Positions 36,260 through 44,878 of a stretch of 64,000 nt of DNA are shown piece by piece. Position 1 is the stretch's first letter. Each line of letters opens with the position of its first letter. The stretch covers positions 3,579,001 through 3,643,000 of the forward strand of contig NZ_MDGP01000001.1 in assembly GCF_001747095.1 (NCBI RefSeq). Reading direction: 5' to 3'. A program made the position numbers and the translations under genes. Below the pieces are notes generated by a model. That model did not search any database, had not been told where the DNA came from, and was given only the letters and a program-made list of their open reading frames with translations. The DNA comes from Roseivirga sp. 4D4 (lineage in GTDB: Bacteria > Bacteroidota > Bacteroidia > Cytophagales > Cyclobacteriaceae).

Positions 36260-36969
36260 TGGAATTCAACTGTATAATTATAGAAGATCAGTTACAAGCG
36301 CAGAAAATACTTCAACGCCATATTGCTAGTGTTCCGCACTTGACACTATTGTCAACCTTTAACAATGCCATAGAAGCTATGACTTTTCTTCAAAATAGTG
36401 GGGAAAAAATAGATGTCGTCTTCTTGGACATTAATCTACCAAAGTTGAACGGTTTAGAGCTCTTGAGAAACCATCAGCCTGAAGCACATATCATTATTAC
36501 TACAGCCTATAAAGAGTACGCAATTGAGGGTTTCGAACTTAATGTTCACGACTATCTTTTAAAGCCAATTTCTTTTGAAAGATTTTTCAAGTCCATCTCG
36601 AGGTTACAGAACAACAAAGAAGAAATTAGTACAGCCAGGAAGGAGGATTATGAACAATCGAAGTTCATTTTTGCCAAGGACGGTCATGACATAATCAAGA
36701 TTTACTTAGCAAGTATTCAATTTGTGACTGCAGACGGAGATTTCACCAAGCTTTACCTAGGCAACAGGACCCTTCTTTTAGGCTATAGTCTAAAGTTCTG
36801 GCAGGAGGTGTTGCCGAATGATCAGTTTTTCAGGTGTCATAAATCGTATATCGTGAATATTGCCGCTATTGATCGTATATCAGGAAATAATATTCTTATT
36901 GGTAAAGAGATCATTCCAGTGGGTAGAACGAGTAAGGATATGCTCATGAAGAAAATTAAACTGATATAA
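36259..36969 (+). CDS. LytTR-type response regulator
   Basis: The ATG at 36259 overlaps the kinase stop (TGATG). The 236-residue protein has a receiver (IIIEDQLQA, phospho-acceptor in VVFLDINLPKLNGLEL, Lys in DYLLKPISFERF) and a C-terminal LytTR DNA-binding domain (IQFVTADGDFTKLYL, then CHKSYIVNIAAIDRI, the FxR/H-SYIVN signature). It should bind imperfect direct repeats ahead of target genes. The AraC gene 47 bp downstream may belong to the same transcript. Confidence 0.94.
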   Translation: MEFNCIIIEDQLQAQKILQRHIASVPHLTLLSTFNNAIEAMTFLQNSGEKIDVVFLDINLPKLNGLELLRNHQPEAHIIITTAYKEYAIEGFELNVHDYLLKPISFERFFKSISRLQNNKEEISTARKEDYEQSKFIFAKDGHDIIKIYLASIQFVTADGDFTKLYLGNRTLLLGYSLKFWQEVLPNDQFFRCHKSYIVNIAAIDRISGNNILIGKEIIPVGRTSKDMLMKKIKLI

Positions 36970-37016
36970 GTAGAGAGATGTGTACTCACTGCTCTCTCTC
37001 GAAGCGTAAAGAATAA

Positions 37017-37832
37017 ATGATCATTAGAGACCTTTTTAGCCCCTCTCAGCCTAGTATCAACTATGAGTCCAAAGGGTTTGTGTCTTATGAGGAAATAGCT
37101 CCCGACCATTTACTACAAGAGTATATCTACTGTTATTGGCGACTAAGAACTATTAGAAAGCTCGATCATGATTTCACATATAGGGTAGTGTCAGACGGCT
37201 GTGTCGATATCCTTTTAGAGCTTTCTAAGCCTGAAGACATATACATTACTGGTTTTTCTTCGAACTACCTGCAGTATTCTCTAGGGCATGAGTTCGACTA
37301 TGTTGGCGTTCGGTTTTTACCCACTGGTTTCCCTCTGCTATTTAATTTACCGGCTTCTGAATTGACCAATAATTTTTTTAGCCTTGGAGAGATTCTTCCA
37401 GACCTATCAAAGGATATCGCTAACACTATTTCTCCGAATAAGCACCTTTATGAATATAAAGAAACGTTTGACAGGCACTTTATGAGCGGACTGTCGAAAA
37501 ATGACTTAGTGGTGGAGCCGGATCCTAGAGTGATGAAGGCTATGATCGAGATTTTAAAATCGGGCGGAAATAAAGATATCAATGCCTTGGATACAGGGTT
37601 GAGCGGTCGTCAATTGAGAAGACGATTTCAATTTTACTTTGGCGACTCACCAAAGACCTTCAGCCAGGTTGTTAGGTTTCAAAATATCTTGAAGGCCAAA
37701 CCCTCTTTGGAAAGCTTGAAGCAAAACAGAATTTTTTATGACCTAGGTTACTATGACCAAGCACACTTCATTAAAGAGTTCAAAAATTTTTACGGAGTGA
37801 CGCCTTCAAAGGCGTTTGGCCGTACAGATTGA
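37017..37832 (+). CDS. AraC-family transcription regulator
   Basis: The 271-residue protein has an N-terminal DUF6597-like sensing domain (LLQEYIYCYWRLR, ITGFSSNYLQYSLG) and a C-terminal AraC HTH (LSGRQLRRRFQFYFGDSPKTF, FYDLGYYDQAHFIKEFKNFYG). The arrangement is common in Bacteroidota. The neighbouring LytS/LytTR pair, 47 bp upstream, suggests a joint regulon. The effector is unknown. Confidence 0.9.
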   Translation: MIIRDLFSPSQPSINYESKGFVSYEEIAPDHLLQEYIYCYWRLRTIRKLDHDFTYRVVSDGCVDILLELSKPEDIYITGFSSNYLQYSLGHEFDYVGVRFLPTGFPLLFNLPASELTNNFFSLGEILPDLSKDIANTISPNKHLYEYKETFDRHFMSGLSKNDLVVEPDPRVMKAMIEILKSGGNKDINALDTGLSGRQLRRRFQFYFGDSPKTFSQVVRFQNILKAKPSLESLKQNRIFYDLGYYDQAHFIKEFKNFYGVTPSKAFGRTD

Positions 37833-37926
37833 CATTTAGATAATGCAATGGTGCAGTTCGTCAGCTTGAGTTTAACATGGCGATAGTTATAACGTAAAAC
37901 TCTTACGCTTCTTAAATTCAGAGCTC

Positions 37927-38736
37927 ATGAAAAAATCAAGGTTACTTGTTTGTATACTCCTAGTCACTACTGGCATTTTTTCTTTAGGTACGCAAGAATT
38001 GCGAAAGAAAGTACCAGTGCTCAATGTAGGTACTTTTCATATGCGCATGACTCCAGATAAAAATGCTGTTGCTTTCAATGAAGAAGATCAGAAAGTTCTT
38101 GAGGAGACTCGGCAGCTAAGCAGATTGATTGCGAAGTTCAACCCAACAATCATTTGTGTGGAGATTGAACCTAATAGGCATGAAGAGATAAATAGGAAAT
38201 ACCGACAGTTTCTTAGCTCAAGCGAACATGACAGTGATCTAGGCGAGGTAAGTTTTATTGCTTTTGAGGTTGGCAAATTAACGGGAGTTGATTCCATTTA
38301 TGGAATCAATCACCTAATGGCCTATGATTACATGATAAACAGTAAGATAGATAATACGCTAGACCCTAAGATGTATAATGCCTATTCAAACGATCCACTC
38401 CTTTCAGCTCCAGGTGTCGTTGCCAAGCTAAATCAGATGACTACGATTGAAAAAATTCAAAGCATTAACACACCCGAGTTTATGGATTTTTTGATAAATG
38501 AGAATGCTGATATTCTGACACATATTGGTACAGATAGCAAATTTGAGGGTGCCGATGAGGCTGCCAAGTTCTATCAGCGTAATCTAAGAATGTATTCAAA
38601 TCTCAATCGGATTCAGGTAGATGAACAAGACAGAATATTCATTCTAATGGGTGGAACCCATACGGCCTTTTTCAATACTTTTTTAAGAAGAAGTCCAAAA
38701 TATCAGCTGGTGGATGTCAGCTCCTACCTACGTTAG
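37927..38736 (+). CDS. Exported DUF5694/TraB-like protein
   Basis: The 269-residue product has a signal peptide (LLVCILLVTTGIFSLG). The mature protein begins VPVLNVGTFHMRMTPDK and contains IICVEIEPNRHEEI and a late GGTHTAFFNTFL. The GTFH and ExxxxRH motifs match DUF5694, a relative of the TraB/GumN family, in which conserved His and Glu are thought to bind metal. Function unknown; perhaps a periplasmic peptidase-like protein. Confidence 0.78.
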   Translation: MKKSRLLVCILLVTTGIFSLGTQELRKKVPVLNVGTFHMRMTPDKNAVAFNEEDQKVLEETRQLSRLIAKFNPTIICVEIEPNRHEEINRKYRQFLSSSEHDSDLGEVSFIAFEVGKLTGVDSIYGINHLMAYDYMINSKIDNTLDPKMYNAYSNDPLLSAPGVVAKLNQMTTIEKIQSINTPEFMDFLINENADILTHIGTDSKFEGADEAAKFYQRNLRMYSNLNRIQVDEQDRIFILMGGTHTAFFNTFLRRSPKYQLVDVSSYLR

Positions 38737-38807
38737 TTTTTGTCCGTTTTATACAATGGCGCTTAAGTCGTTTCTAAGAAGTTTGTATCAAATCAAACTT
38801 TAAAACA

Positions 38808-39278
38808 ATGAGACGATTATCAGTAATTATTCTCTTTGCGACCGGTATAGTTGCTGGTTGCTATGCTCAAAACAATGTTGAATCTAAAAAACAATTTGCC
38901 ATGAAAATGAATGCCGGAATCATCACAGAAAAAATTCAAGAGACTAAAGCTTTTTACCAAGAAAAGCTTGGGTTTGGAGTGACGTTTGAAAATGAATTCT
39001 ATTTACTTATGCATACGCCTGGACATGAGGCCCAGCTGAGTTTCCTTTTACCTGAACATCCGACCCAACAACCTTTATTTCAGCCAAAATTTATGGGTGA
39101 GGGGATGTACCTGACCATAGAGGTTGATGATGTGGATGAATTGTATAACAAACTGAAGTCTGAAGGTGTGAAGATTGAAATTGATATCAGGGATGAGCCT
39201 TGGGGAGACAGACACTTTGCTATTAAAGACCCAAATGGAATAGGGATCGATTTAGTAAAGTACACAGCTCAGAATTAG
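38808..39278 (+). CDS. VOC-family (glyoxalase fold) lipoprotein
   Basis: The 156-residue product starts with MRRLSVIILFATGIVAGCYA, a lipoprotein signal with Cys near residue 18. The mature part is one VOC domain (AGIITEKIQETKAFYQEKLG, LTIEVDDVDELYNKL, FAIKDPNGIGIDLVKY). Metal ligands of true glyoxalases are only partly present. A secreted VOC protein is uncommon. Function is unknown. Confidence 0.82.
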   Translation: MRRLSVIILFATGIVAGCYAQNNVESKKQFAMKMNAGIITEKIQETKAFYQEKLGFGVTFENEFYLLMHTPGHEAQLSFLLPEHPTQQPLFQPKFMGEGMYLTIEVDDVDELYNKLKSEGVKIEIDIRDEPWGDRHFAIKDPNGIGIDLVKYTAQN

Positions 39279-39381
39279 TCAGTGAGACATCATTGAAAAT
39301 GGCCGATTCTATATCGGCCATTTCTACAAGTCTTAACCTAATCTGCCAATCATAGGTAGGTCCATCTCTTTAAAAAGTAGT

Positions 39382-39840
39382 TCATTGACCTTCTTTGAAA
39401 ACTGCGACAAACTCCATCTCAACTTTGAGTTGGGGTATGAATAACCTTTCTACCTGCACCCATGTGGAAGTGGGGAAGATACCACCTCTGTAAAATGCTT
39501 TTCTTACAGGTATGTGCTTTTTGAATTCGTCAATGTCTGTTGTATAGATGTTCTCCTTTACAATTGCAGCTGGTGTAATCCCATAGTGTATTAGAGTTTC
39601 GTTCACGTATTCGTAAATCTTCTTCATCTGTGCTGCCATGTCAGCGCTTTGACCATCTACAGTACCAGATATGTAAAGGGTGTTACCTACTTTGATCGCA
39701 TGGGTATAACCGATCATATTCTCGACTTCCTCATGACCCGGTATATGGTATTCTTTTCTTTCTTGCGAAAAGGCCGAGGTCGTTGCTAGACCAAAAATTA
39801 AGAGAAGTGTTAGTAGCGTTTGTTTCATTTGATAGTTCAT
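39382..39840 (-). CDS. Exported RidA/YjgF-family protein lacking the catalytic Arg
   Basis: The 152-residue protein has a signal peptide (TLLTLLLIFGLATTSAFSQ) and one RidA domain (YTHAIKVGNTLYISGTV, NETLIHYGITPAAIVKENIY, PQLKVEMEFVAVFK). In RidA the active Arg sits in a P-A-R-T/S-like motif; here the equivalent segment reads IFPTSTWVQVERLF with no Arg. It should not be a canonical 2-aminoacrylate deaminase. ATG at 39840 or 39828 are both possible starts. Confidence 0.82.
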   Translation of the reverse strand: MNYQMKQTLLTLLLIFGLATTSAFSQERKEYHIPGHEEVENMIGYTHAIKVGNTLYISGTVDGQSADMAAQMKKIYEYVNETLIHYGITPAAIVKENIYTTDIDEFKKHIPVRKAFYRGGIFPTSTWVQVERLFIPQLKVEMEFVAVFKEGQ

Positions 39841-40363
39841 TTGGTTACGAATTACAATACGCTAGAAATAAGCGCCTTATGAACATCACCCCGTTAAATA
39901 CCCAACTTTACCTTCGAACTGCTGATAAGAGGAGTCGAAAGGGCAGAACTTGATGCTTGTCGAGTCATACACTTAAAGTCTTATGCTCTTCTGAGCGTAT
40001 GGGACTGTCTACCGACAAGTAGGTCTGGTACAAGATCATCCAGACAAAAACTTTTTTCAAGGAACTGGTCTCCTTTCATAGTCTCGTGCTAAAGAAGAAG
40101 CTCATGGGGTTGAATATCTCCCGTCTCAGATATCAGTGCTATGTAGCAGGAAGGTTTCTCAATTTTGCCATCGGATATCCATTCTAGAGATTCGATCTTC
40201 GTTTTTCAAAGTGTGGAAAAAAATCCCCTTTGCTTGAGTAGCATCTCTACACAAATCCTATCAAAATCCCATCGAAATACCTTATTGAGTGCCGTTAGCC
40301 TGTTTTTAGCACTGTGGCATGGTTCTTACGCTATAGAGAGTGAACCAAACAAAAAAAAGAGAT
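39841..40363. other. 523-bp region with a tRNA-Leu relic but no supported gene
   Basis: Apart from the relic at 39957-40031 the region has no convincing coding frame. A 68-codon frame at 40165-40371 overlaps the YtxH start and shows no family features. The right third carries promoter sequences for the YtxH gene, but none stands out. Confidence 0.5.
39957..40031 (+). pseudogene. tRNA-Leu relic interrupted by the CTGTCTACCGACAAGTAGG palindrome
   Basis: ACTTAAAGTCTTATGCTCTT and the following CTGAGCGTATGGG match the anticodon loop through the first T-stem strand of the tRNA-Leu(TAA) gene at 25983 in 31 of 33 bases. At the T-loop the match breaks into ACTGTCTACCGACAAGTAGG, a diverged copy of the element that splits the relic at 25689. 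The match then resumes with CTGGTACA, the tRNA 3' end. The 5' half is too degraded to align with confidence. It cannot fold as a tRNA. Confidence 0.75.
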
Positions 40364-40627
40364 ATGAATAATACAGCAAAAATAATTACAGGAGTTTTAG
40401 CAGGAACAGCAGCAGGTTTAATTACAGGAATTTTGACTGCGCCAGACAGTGGAAAGAATACCAGAAAGAAATTAGTCAATAAGACACAAGATATGGCTGC
40501 CGATGCAAAGGAAGAGCTTAATAAGAAATTGGAAAGTGTAAAAGATTCTTACAACGATATTTTGGAAGAGTCAGCGAAACGCACCATTAACGGTGTGAAA
40601 TCGACTAAAGAAACACTTAAAGTATAA
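40364..40627 (+). CDS. YtxH-domain protein
   Basis: The ATG at 40364 gives 87 residues. Residues about 5-27 are a Gly/Ala-rich hydrophobic segment (IITGVLAGTAAGLITGILTA) followed by PDSGKNTRKKL and a charged amphipathic helix, the standard YtxH layout. Such proteins are small membrane-associated stress proteins. It may be co-expressed with the GH3-like gene 106 bp downstream, though the gap holds its own promoter room. Confidence 0.88.
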   Translation: MNNTAKIITGVLAGTAAGLITGILTAPDSGKNTRKKLVNKTQDMAADAKEELNKKLESVKDSYNDILEESAKRTINGVKSTKETLKV

Positions 40628-40733
40628 TCACTGCTCAGGTTAATCGACAATAAAGGCCCTGCATTCAGCAAGGCTTTTATTTTGTCTAAACCTCACAAAC
40701 TAGTTCACGACACATCACTCAAAACATAATCAA

Positions 40734-42269
40734 ATGCCATTAATCGGAAAGCTTATAAAAACTGCCATCAATGTGGGTAGTAGAATTGTAGATAAAGATC
40801 AAAACCCATCTAAAACACAGAAGCGTGTGTTGCTCAGTCTTATCGATAAAGCCAAAGACACTGATTTCGGTCTGAAGTATGACTTCGCTGAGATTCAGTG
40901 GCATAAAAAGCCAGCTGAAGTGTTTAGAAACCAAGTGCCTACTTTCGACTATGATCGAATGAAAAAAGCTTGGTGGCACCGTACCATTGAGGGAGAAGAG
41001 AATGTAACATGGCCTGGATCTCCGGACTATTTTGCACTAAGCTCGGGAACCACCGGTAGCGAGAGTAAAAGAATTCCGGTGACCTCAGATATGATCCAAG
41101 CGATCCGAGACACTGGAGTCAAGCAAGTTTTGAGCCTCTCAAATCATGAGCTTCCCGAGGAATTTTTTGAGAAGGAAATCATGATGTTGGGCAGTAGCAC
41201 TGACCTGACTGAGCGTGATGGTCACTATGAGGGAGAAATAAGCGGTATTAGTGCCAGCAACATTCCTTTTTGGTTTAAGGGATACTATAAACCAGGAGAT
41301 GAAATTGCGGCCATTGACGACTGGGATGAAAGAGTCCAAATGATAGCTGAAAGAGCTAAAGATTGGGACATTGGTGCAATATCTGGCATTCCATCCTGGA
41401 TTGAGCTGATGTTGAAGAAAGTGATTGAGCATAATAAGCTCGATAATATACACGACATATGGCCTAATCTTATGGTCTATACATCAGGCGGAGTAGCCTT
41501 TGATGCGTATCAAAAAAGTTTTGAAGAGCACCTGGCTCGGCCATTGCTTTATTTAGATACTTACTTGGCTTCAGAAGGATTTATCGCCTATCAAAGCAGA
41601 CCCAACGAGAATATGGCCATGCAGTTGGCCTATGAAAGCGACATATATTTCGAATTCATTCCATTTGAAGAGCAATACTTCGATGAGAACGGAAGCCCAC
41701 TCGAAGATGCTCCGGCACTGACGCTTGCGGAGGTCGAAGAAGGTGTAGACTACGCCTTACTTATTTCGACTGTTTCTGGCGCGTGGCGATATAGCATTGG
41801 CGACACGATCCAATTCACAGATAAGAGTAGAGCTGAAATTAAGATTACAGGAAGAACCAAGCACTTTTTGAATGTTGTAGGTTCACAGCTTTCGGTAGCC
41901 AAAATGAATGATGGCGTGCAACACCTCGAAGAAAAGTTCGACATCTCAATTCCTGAATTTACCGTTGGAGCGATTAAGGAGAACGGAGATTTTTATCACC
42001 AATGGTTTCTAGGCACTGACGATCATTCGAAAGTAGAAGAAGAACAACTCATCGAAGCACTCGACAATAAGTTTAAGGAATTAAATAAGAACTATGGTGT
42101 AGCGAGAGGAAAGGCCCTGAAAGGAGTGAAGATTAAAGCAATACCATCATCTCTTTTTCACGACTGGAGCGAAAAGAATAAGAAGAAGGGCGGTCAGATC
42201 AAGACTGCTAGAATGATGTCCGAAGAAGGGTTGAAAGAATTCGAAAGCTTTATCCAGGATAAAATCTAG
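40734..42269 (+). CDS. GH3-family acyl-adenylate enzyme
   Basis: The 511-residue protein carries the GH3 auxin-responsive-promoter fold, a member of the ANL adenylating superfamily: the phosphate-binding loop FALSSGTTGSESKRIPVT, the aromatic/Tyr region VYTSGGVAFDAY, the TYLASEGFIAY block, and a hinge at FLNVVGSQLSVAKM. In plants GH3 enzymes conjugate amino acids to jasmonate or auxin; bacterial GH3 proteins are uncharacterised and their acid substrate is unknown. The length is somewhat below plant enzymes. Confidence 0.88.
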   Translation: MPLIGKLIKTAINVGSRIVDKDQNPSKTQKRVLLSLIDKAKDTDFGLKYDFAEIQWHKKPAEVFRNQVPTFDYDRMKKAWWHRTIEGEENVTWPGSPDYFALSSGTTGSESKRIPVTSDMIQAIRDTGVKQVLSLSNHELPEEFFEKEIMMLGSSTDLTERDGHYEGEISGISASNIPFWFKGYYKPGDEIAAIDDWDERVQMIAERAKDWDIGAISGIPSWIELMLKKVIEHNKLDNIHDIWPNLMVYTSGGVAFDAYQKSFEEHLARPLLYLDTYLASEGFIAYQSRPNENMAMQLAYESDIYFEFIPFEEQYFDENGSPLEDAPALTLAEVEEGVDYALLISTVSGAWRYSIGDTIQFTDKSRAEIKITGRTKHFLNVVGSQLSVAKMNDGVQHLEEKFDISIPEFTVGAIKENGDFYHQWFLGTDDHSKVEEEQLIEALDNKFKELNKNYGVARGKALKGVKIKAIPSSLFHDWSEKNKKKGGQIKTARMMSEEGLKEFESFIQDKI

Positions 42270-42289
42270 AAACGTTAATCAACGGGCTA

Positions 42290-42324
42290 AAAAAGGGCCT
42301 GATCATTTGATCAGGCCCTTTTTA
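42290..42324. terminator. Bidirectional terminator
   Basis: AAGGGCCTGATCA (42293-42305) and TGATCAGGCCCTT (42308-42320) form a 13-bp perfect stem with A-run before and T-run after. It separates the convergent GH3 and metalloprotease genes. Confidence 0.9.
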
Positions 42325-42342
42325 TTTGAGGTTCTTCTTAAG

Positions 42343-42927
42343 CTATTCGGCTACTTCTTGTAAAGTCTTCTCTCCTTGAATGATTTCCATTATTTGTTCA
42401 GGAGATGGGTAAAGCTTTTTAATTTTTTGCTTATACTTCTCAGACAAACCGGCATGGTTTAAAATAAAGTTCTTGGTTCGAATGATCTCATCGCCTAAGC
42501 CATGTTGAATAGCAATTCGATCCGCTCTATTCTCGGCACGCTTGACGAAACCTTTGGAAAAAATATAGCCCAATCCAAATGCAATAAGGCCCAGCATAGT
42601 TCGGTTCTCGTAGTCCATCACATGACCCAGCTCATGGCCAAACCAACCTTTAAGCACATCTTCTGGTAAGTCAGTTATGGATAGCTTTTCTTTACCCAAA
42701 TCGATCTTTTTGTTTACATAGATTATATATGCTCTGTCGTCACCTACTTGCAGCACAGAACTTATCATAGGTTGAGCTTTCATAATAGAGCTACCCGCTC
42801 TTCTGGTGTATTTGAAAACTATTTTCTTGGTCTGAAGCGAAGGATAGTGCTTCAAAGCATTTAGTGCTGGACTTGATAATTCTTCTGGTATCGTTTTTCG
42901 CCACGAGTAGGCTGATAGATTTCTCAT
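42343..42927 (-). CDS. Small HELGH metalloprotease-like protein
   Basis: The 194-residue protein has the zinc-binding motif GWFGHELGHVMDYEN (HExxH) and a downstream third-ligand-like segment KRAENRADRIAIQHG (E-x3-D pattern), the minimal M48/gluzincin set. One hydrophobic segment (LIAFGLGYIFSKGF) sits between them. It is a short soluble-type zinc protease without the Ste24/HtpX membrane helices. It lies 47 bp downstream of a DUF4345 gene in the same direction. Substrate is unknown. Confidence 0.75.
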   Translation of the reverse strand: MRNLSAYSWRKTIPEELSSPALNALKHYPSLQTKKIVFKYTRRAGSSIMKAQPMISSVLQVGDDRAYIIYVNKKIDLGKEKLSITDLPEDVLKGWFGHELGHVMDYENRTMLGLIAFGLGYIFSKGFVKRAENRADRIAIQHGLGDEIIRTKNFILNHAGLSEKYKQKIKKLYPSPEQIMEIIQGEKTLQEVAE

Positions 42928-42974
42928 AATGCTTGTTTTGTTTTTACGCTTGGTCGATCAGTGAATAAGGTGGA

Positions 42975-43406
42975 TTAGTTCCATCCACCTATGCGAGCTA
43001 TTCTTCGCTCCTCACGACTTGCTTTTACCAAAGCTCTGAGCAGTACAAAACTGACAATGAGTAAAGCTGCCTCCAAGAAGGTCCAGTTAAGTACAAAACC
43101 GCTATTCAGGCCGTTGAGTAGAAAACTATAGATTCTACCAAAGAGGAAACCACTCATGTAGAGAATGATGAGCCCCAAGGCCGACTTTCTCATGTTAATG
43201 GCGCCATAGGCTAGAAAGATGGCAAAAGCCAAATTAAGTCCTCCGTAAATGGATCGTATTGAGTTCAGTGCACTATCATCTAAGGCCTCAACCTTCAGAT
43301 AGCTCATCACCATTTCTGGAGCCGTAATGGCTCCTACTCCCACGGTGAGGAATATGAGTGATACAAAAATGATAAACCCTGATGTTACTGTTTTTATAAG
43401 TTTCAT
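42975..43406 (-). CDS. DUF4345-like membrane protein
   Basis: The 143-residue product has four membrane helices (TSGFIIFVSLIFLTVGVGAI; YGGLNLAFAIFLAYGAIN; LGLIILYMSGFLFGRIYSFL; LEAALLIVSFVLLRAL). The helix-1 region with TAPEMVMSYL and the RSIYGGLNLAF motif match DUF4345. Such proteins are uncharacterised. It begins 20 bp after a perfect 7-5-7 inverted repeat and probably shares its control with the metalloprotease gene downstream. Confidence 0.8.
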   Translation of the reverse strand: MKLIKTVTSGFIIFVSLIFLTVGVGAITAPEMVMSYLKVEALDDSALNSIRSIYGGLNLAFAIFLAYGAINMRKSALGLIILYMSGFLFGRIYSFLLNGLNSGFVLNWTFLEAALLIVSFVLLRALVKASREERRIARIGGWN

Positions 43407-43425
43407 GTCAATGTTTTTAAAGTGA

Positions 43426-43444
43426 ACAGTGTCAATAACACTGT
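43426..43444. promoter_or_regulatory. Operator-like perfect inverted repeat
   Basis: ACAGTGT-CAATA-ACACTGT is a perfect 7-5-7 inverted repeat in the 47-bp gap between the SDR-like gene and the DUF4345 gene, 20-38 bp ahead of the DUF4345 ATG. It has the size of a TetR- or MerR-type operator. It could regulate the DUF4345/metalloprotease pair. No regulator gene is adjacent. Confidence 0.5.
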
Positions 43445-43453
43445 ATGATTTGT

Positions 43454-44875
43454 CTATTTTGAGATACCCCTGATCATTCCGTTAAAAACGAAATAGTGGA
43501 AGGGTAATACGGCTAACCAGTAAAGTCGCCCGAAAAGACCGTGTGGTCTGAAGGTTGCCGTTTGATAAAGCTTTTGATCCTTATCAATTTTGAATTCGAG
43601 CCAAGCTTCGCCTGGAAGCTTCATTTCTGCATAGAGCAGAAGTCGTTTGTTAGCCTTGTCGGCCACTAGTACACGCCAGAAATCCAATGAGTCTCCGTTG
43701 AAAATTTCTACTGGATTTGTTCTACCTCTTCTCAGGCCAACTCCGCCAATGAGTTTGTCTAGGTAGCCTCTTAGTTTCCACAACCAGTTGCCATAGTACC
43801 AACCTGTATCACCACCCAGTGCCCATATGTTAGATTGAACTTTATCAACATCTTTGATGGCAATGGACTTTTCATCCTTAAAGCATCCGAATTCCGGAAC
43901 TTCTATAAGATCATCGTAGTCACTGTAGAAAGACCTTTCGGCTCCACTGTCTTTCCAGCTAGACACCACGTGATTTTGCTTAATTCGAGTGAAGGCCCTC
44001 TCGATAGCCTCATCAAATGGGATGAGGTCAATGGACAAGGCTTTCATCAAATCGTTTGGCTTACAAACCACAGATACGCTCATGCTATCCACAAGGCTAC
44101 TGGCTAGACTGTAGCTTGTAGAGGTAACAAAGTATAACCAATAGGAACTGAGCCTAGGTGTCAATACTGGTACGGTGTAAATCCATCTTTTCAGTTTTCT
44201 GACCTTGGCAAACCTCAAAAGCATTTGCTTGTAGGTCATGATTTCTTCACCCCCTATATCATATACCTGATCGAAAACTTGCTCATTGAGCATGCCTCTA
44301 CTCAGAATTTCCAACACATTTCTAACCGCTATGGGTTGTGATTCCGTCTTCAACCATTTGGGGGCAACCATCACCGGAAGTTTCTCAACCAGGTCTCGCA
44401 TGATTTCAAAAGAAGCGCTGCCCGATCCTAGAATAATTCCAGCCCTAAATGCCGTAAAGTGATATTCGCCCTGTTGTATGATTTCTTCCGTCTTCAGCCT
44501 TGATGAAAGGTGCTTGGAGAGGTGTTCATCATTTGCGATGCCGCCCAAATACACCACATGTTTGACACTTGTAGGTGCCATAGCTTCGACAAAATTCTCG
44601 GCAATTTGAGCTTCAGTATCTTCAAACTTTTTGTTTCCACCAGACATGGAGTGCATTAAGTAAAACGCACCATCAATGTCGTTAGGAATTTTACTTAAGC
44701 TCGAAACATCCAGAAAGTCTACTTCAATTACTGATACAGCTGCATGATCTTTCAATGGATGATTGAAAGTTTTCCGTTTTCTCACACAACAGACTACCTC
44801 ATAGTCCTCTTTGATCAAAGCATGAAGTAGCCTCTTGCCGATATATCCGTTTGCACCTGTGAGTAATATTTTCAA
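43454..44875 (-). CDS. SDR-family NAD(P)-binding oxidoreductase with DUF2867-like C-terminal domain
   Basis: The 473-residue protein has an N-terminal Rossmann fold (MKILLTGANGYIGKRLLHAL, glycine-rich GxxGxxG) of the atypical SDR group (residues about 1-260). A C-terminal DUF2867-like region has GGDTGWYYGNWLWKLRG and PGEAWLEFKID. Such proteins are predicted to act on quinones or lipids and are found next to DUF4345-type genes in Bacteroidota and actinobacteria. The active-site Tyr of classical SDRs is not evident. It lies 3 bp downstream of a small membrane-protein gene. Confidence 0.87.
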   Translation of the reverse strand: MKILLTGANGYIGKRLLHALIKEDYEVVCCVRKRKTFNHPLKDHAAVSVIEVDFLDVSSLSKIPNDIDGAFYLMHSMSGGNKKFEDTEAQIAENFVEAMAPTSVKHVVYLGGIANDEHLSKHLSSRLKTEEIIQQGEYHFTAFRAGIILGSGSASFEIMRDLVEKLPVMVAPKWLKTESQPIAVRNVLEILSRGMLNEQVFDQVYDIGGEEIMTYKQMLLRFAKVRKLKRWIYTVPVLTPRLSSYWLYFVTSTSYSLASSLVDSMSVSVVCKPNDLMKALSIDLIPFDEAIERAFTRIKQNHVVSSWKDSGAERSFYSDYDDLIEVPEFGCFKDEKSIAIKDVDKVQSNIWALGGDTGWYYGNWLWKLRGYLDKLIGGVGLRRGRTNPVEIFNGDSLDFWRVLVADKANKRLLLYAEMKLPGEAWLEFKIDKDQKLYQTATFRPHGLFGRLYWLAVLPFHYFVFNGMIRGISK

Positions 44876-44878
44876 AGC

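Noticed and set aside
43835..44107. 90-codon plus-strand frame within the SDR-like gene
   Set aside because: Antisense shadow of a strongly supported gene.
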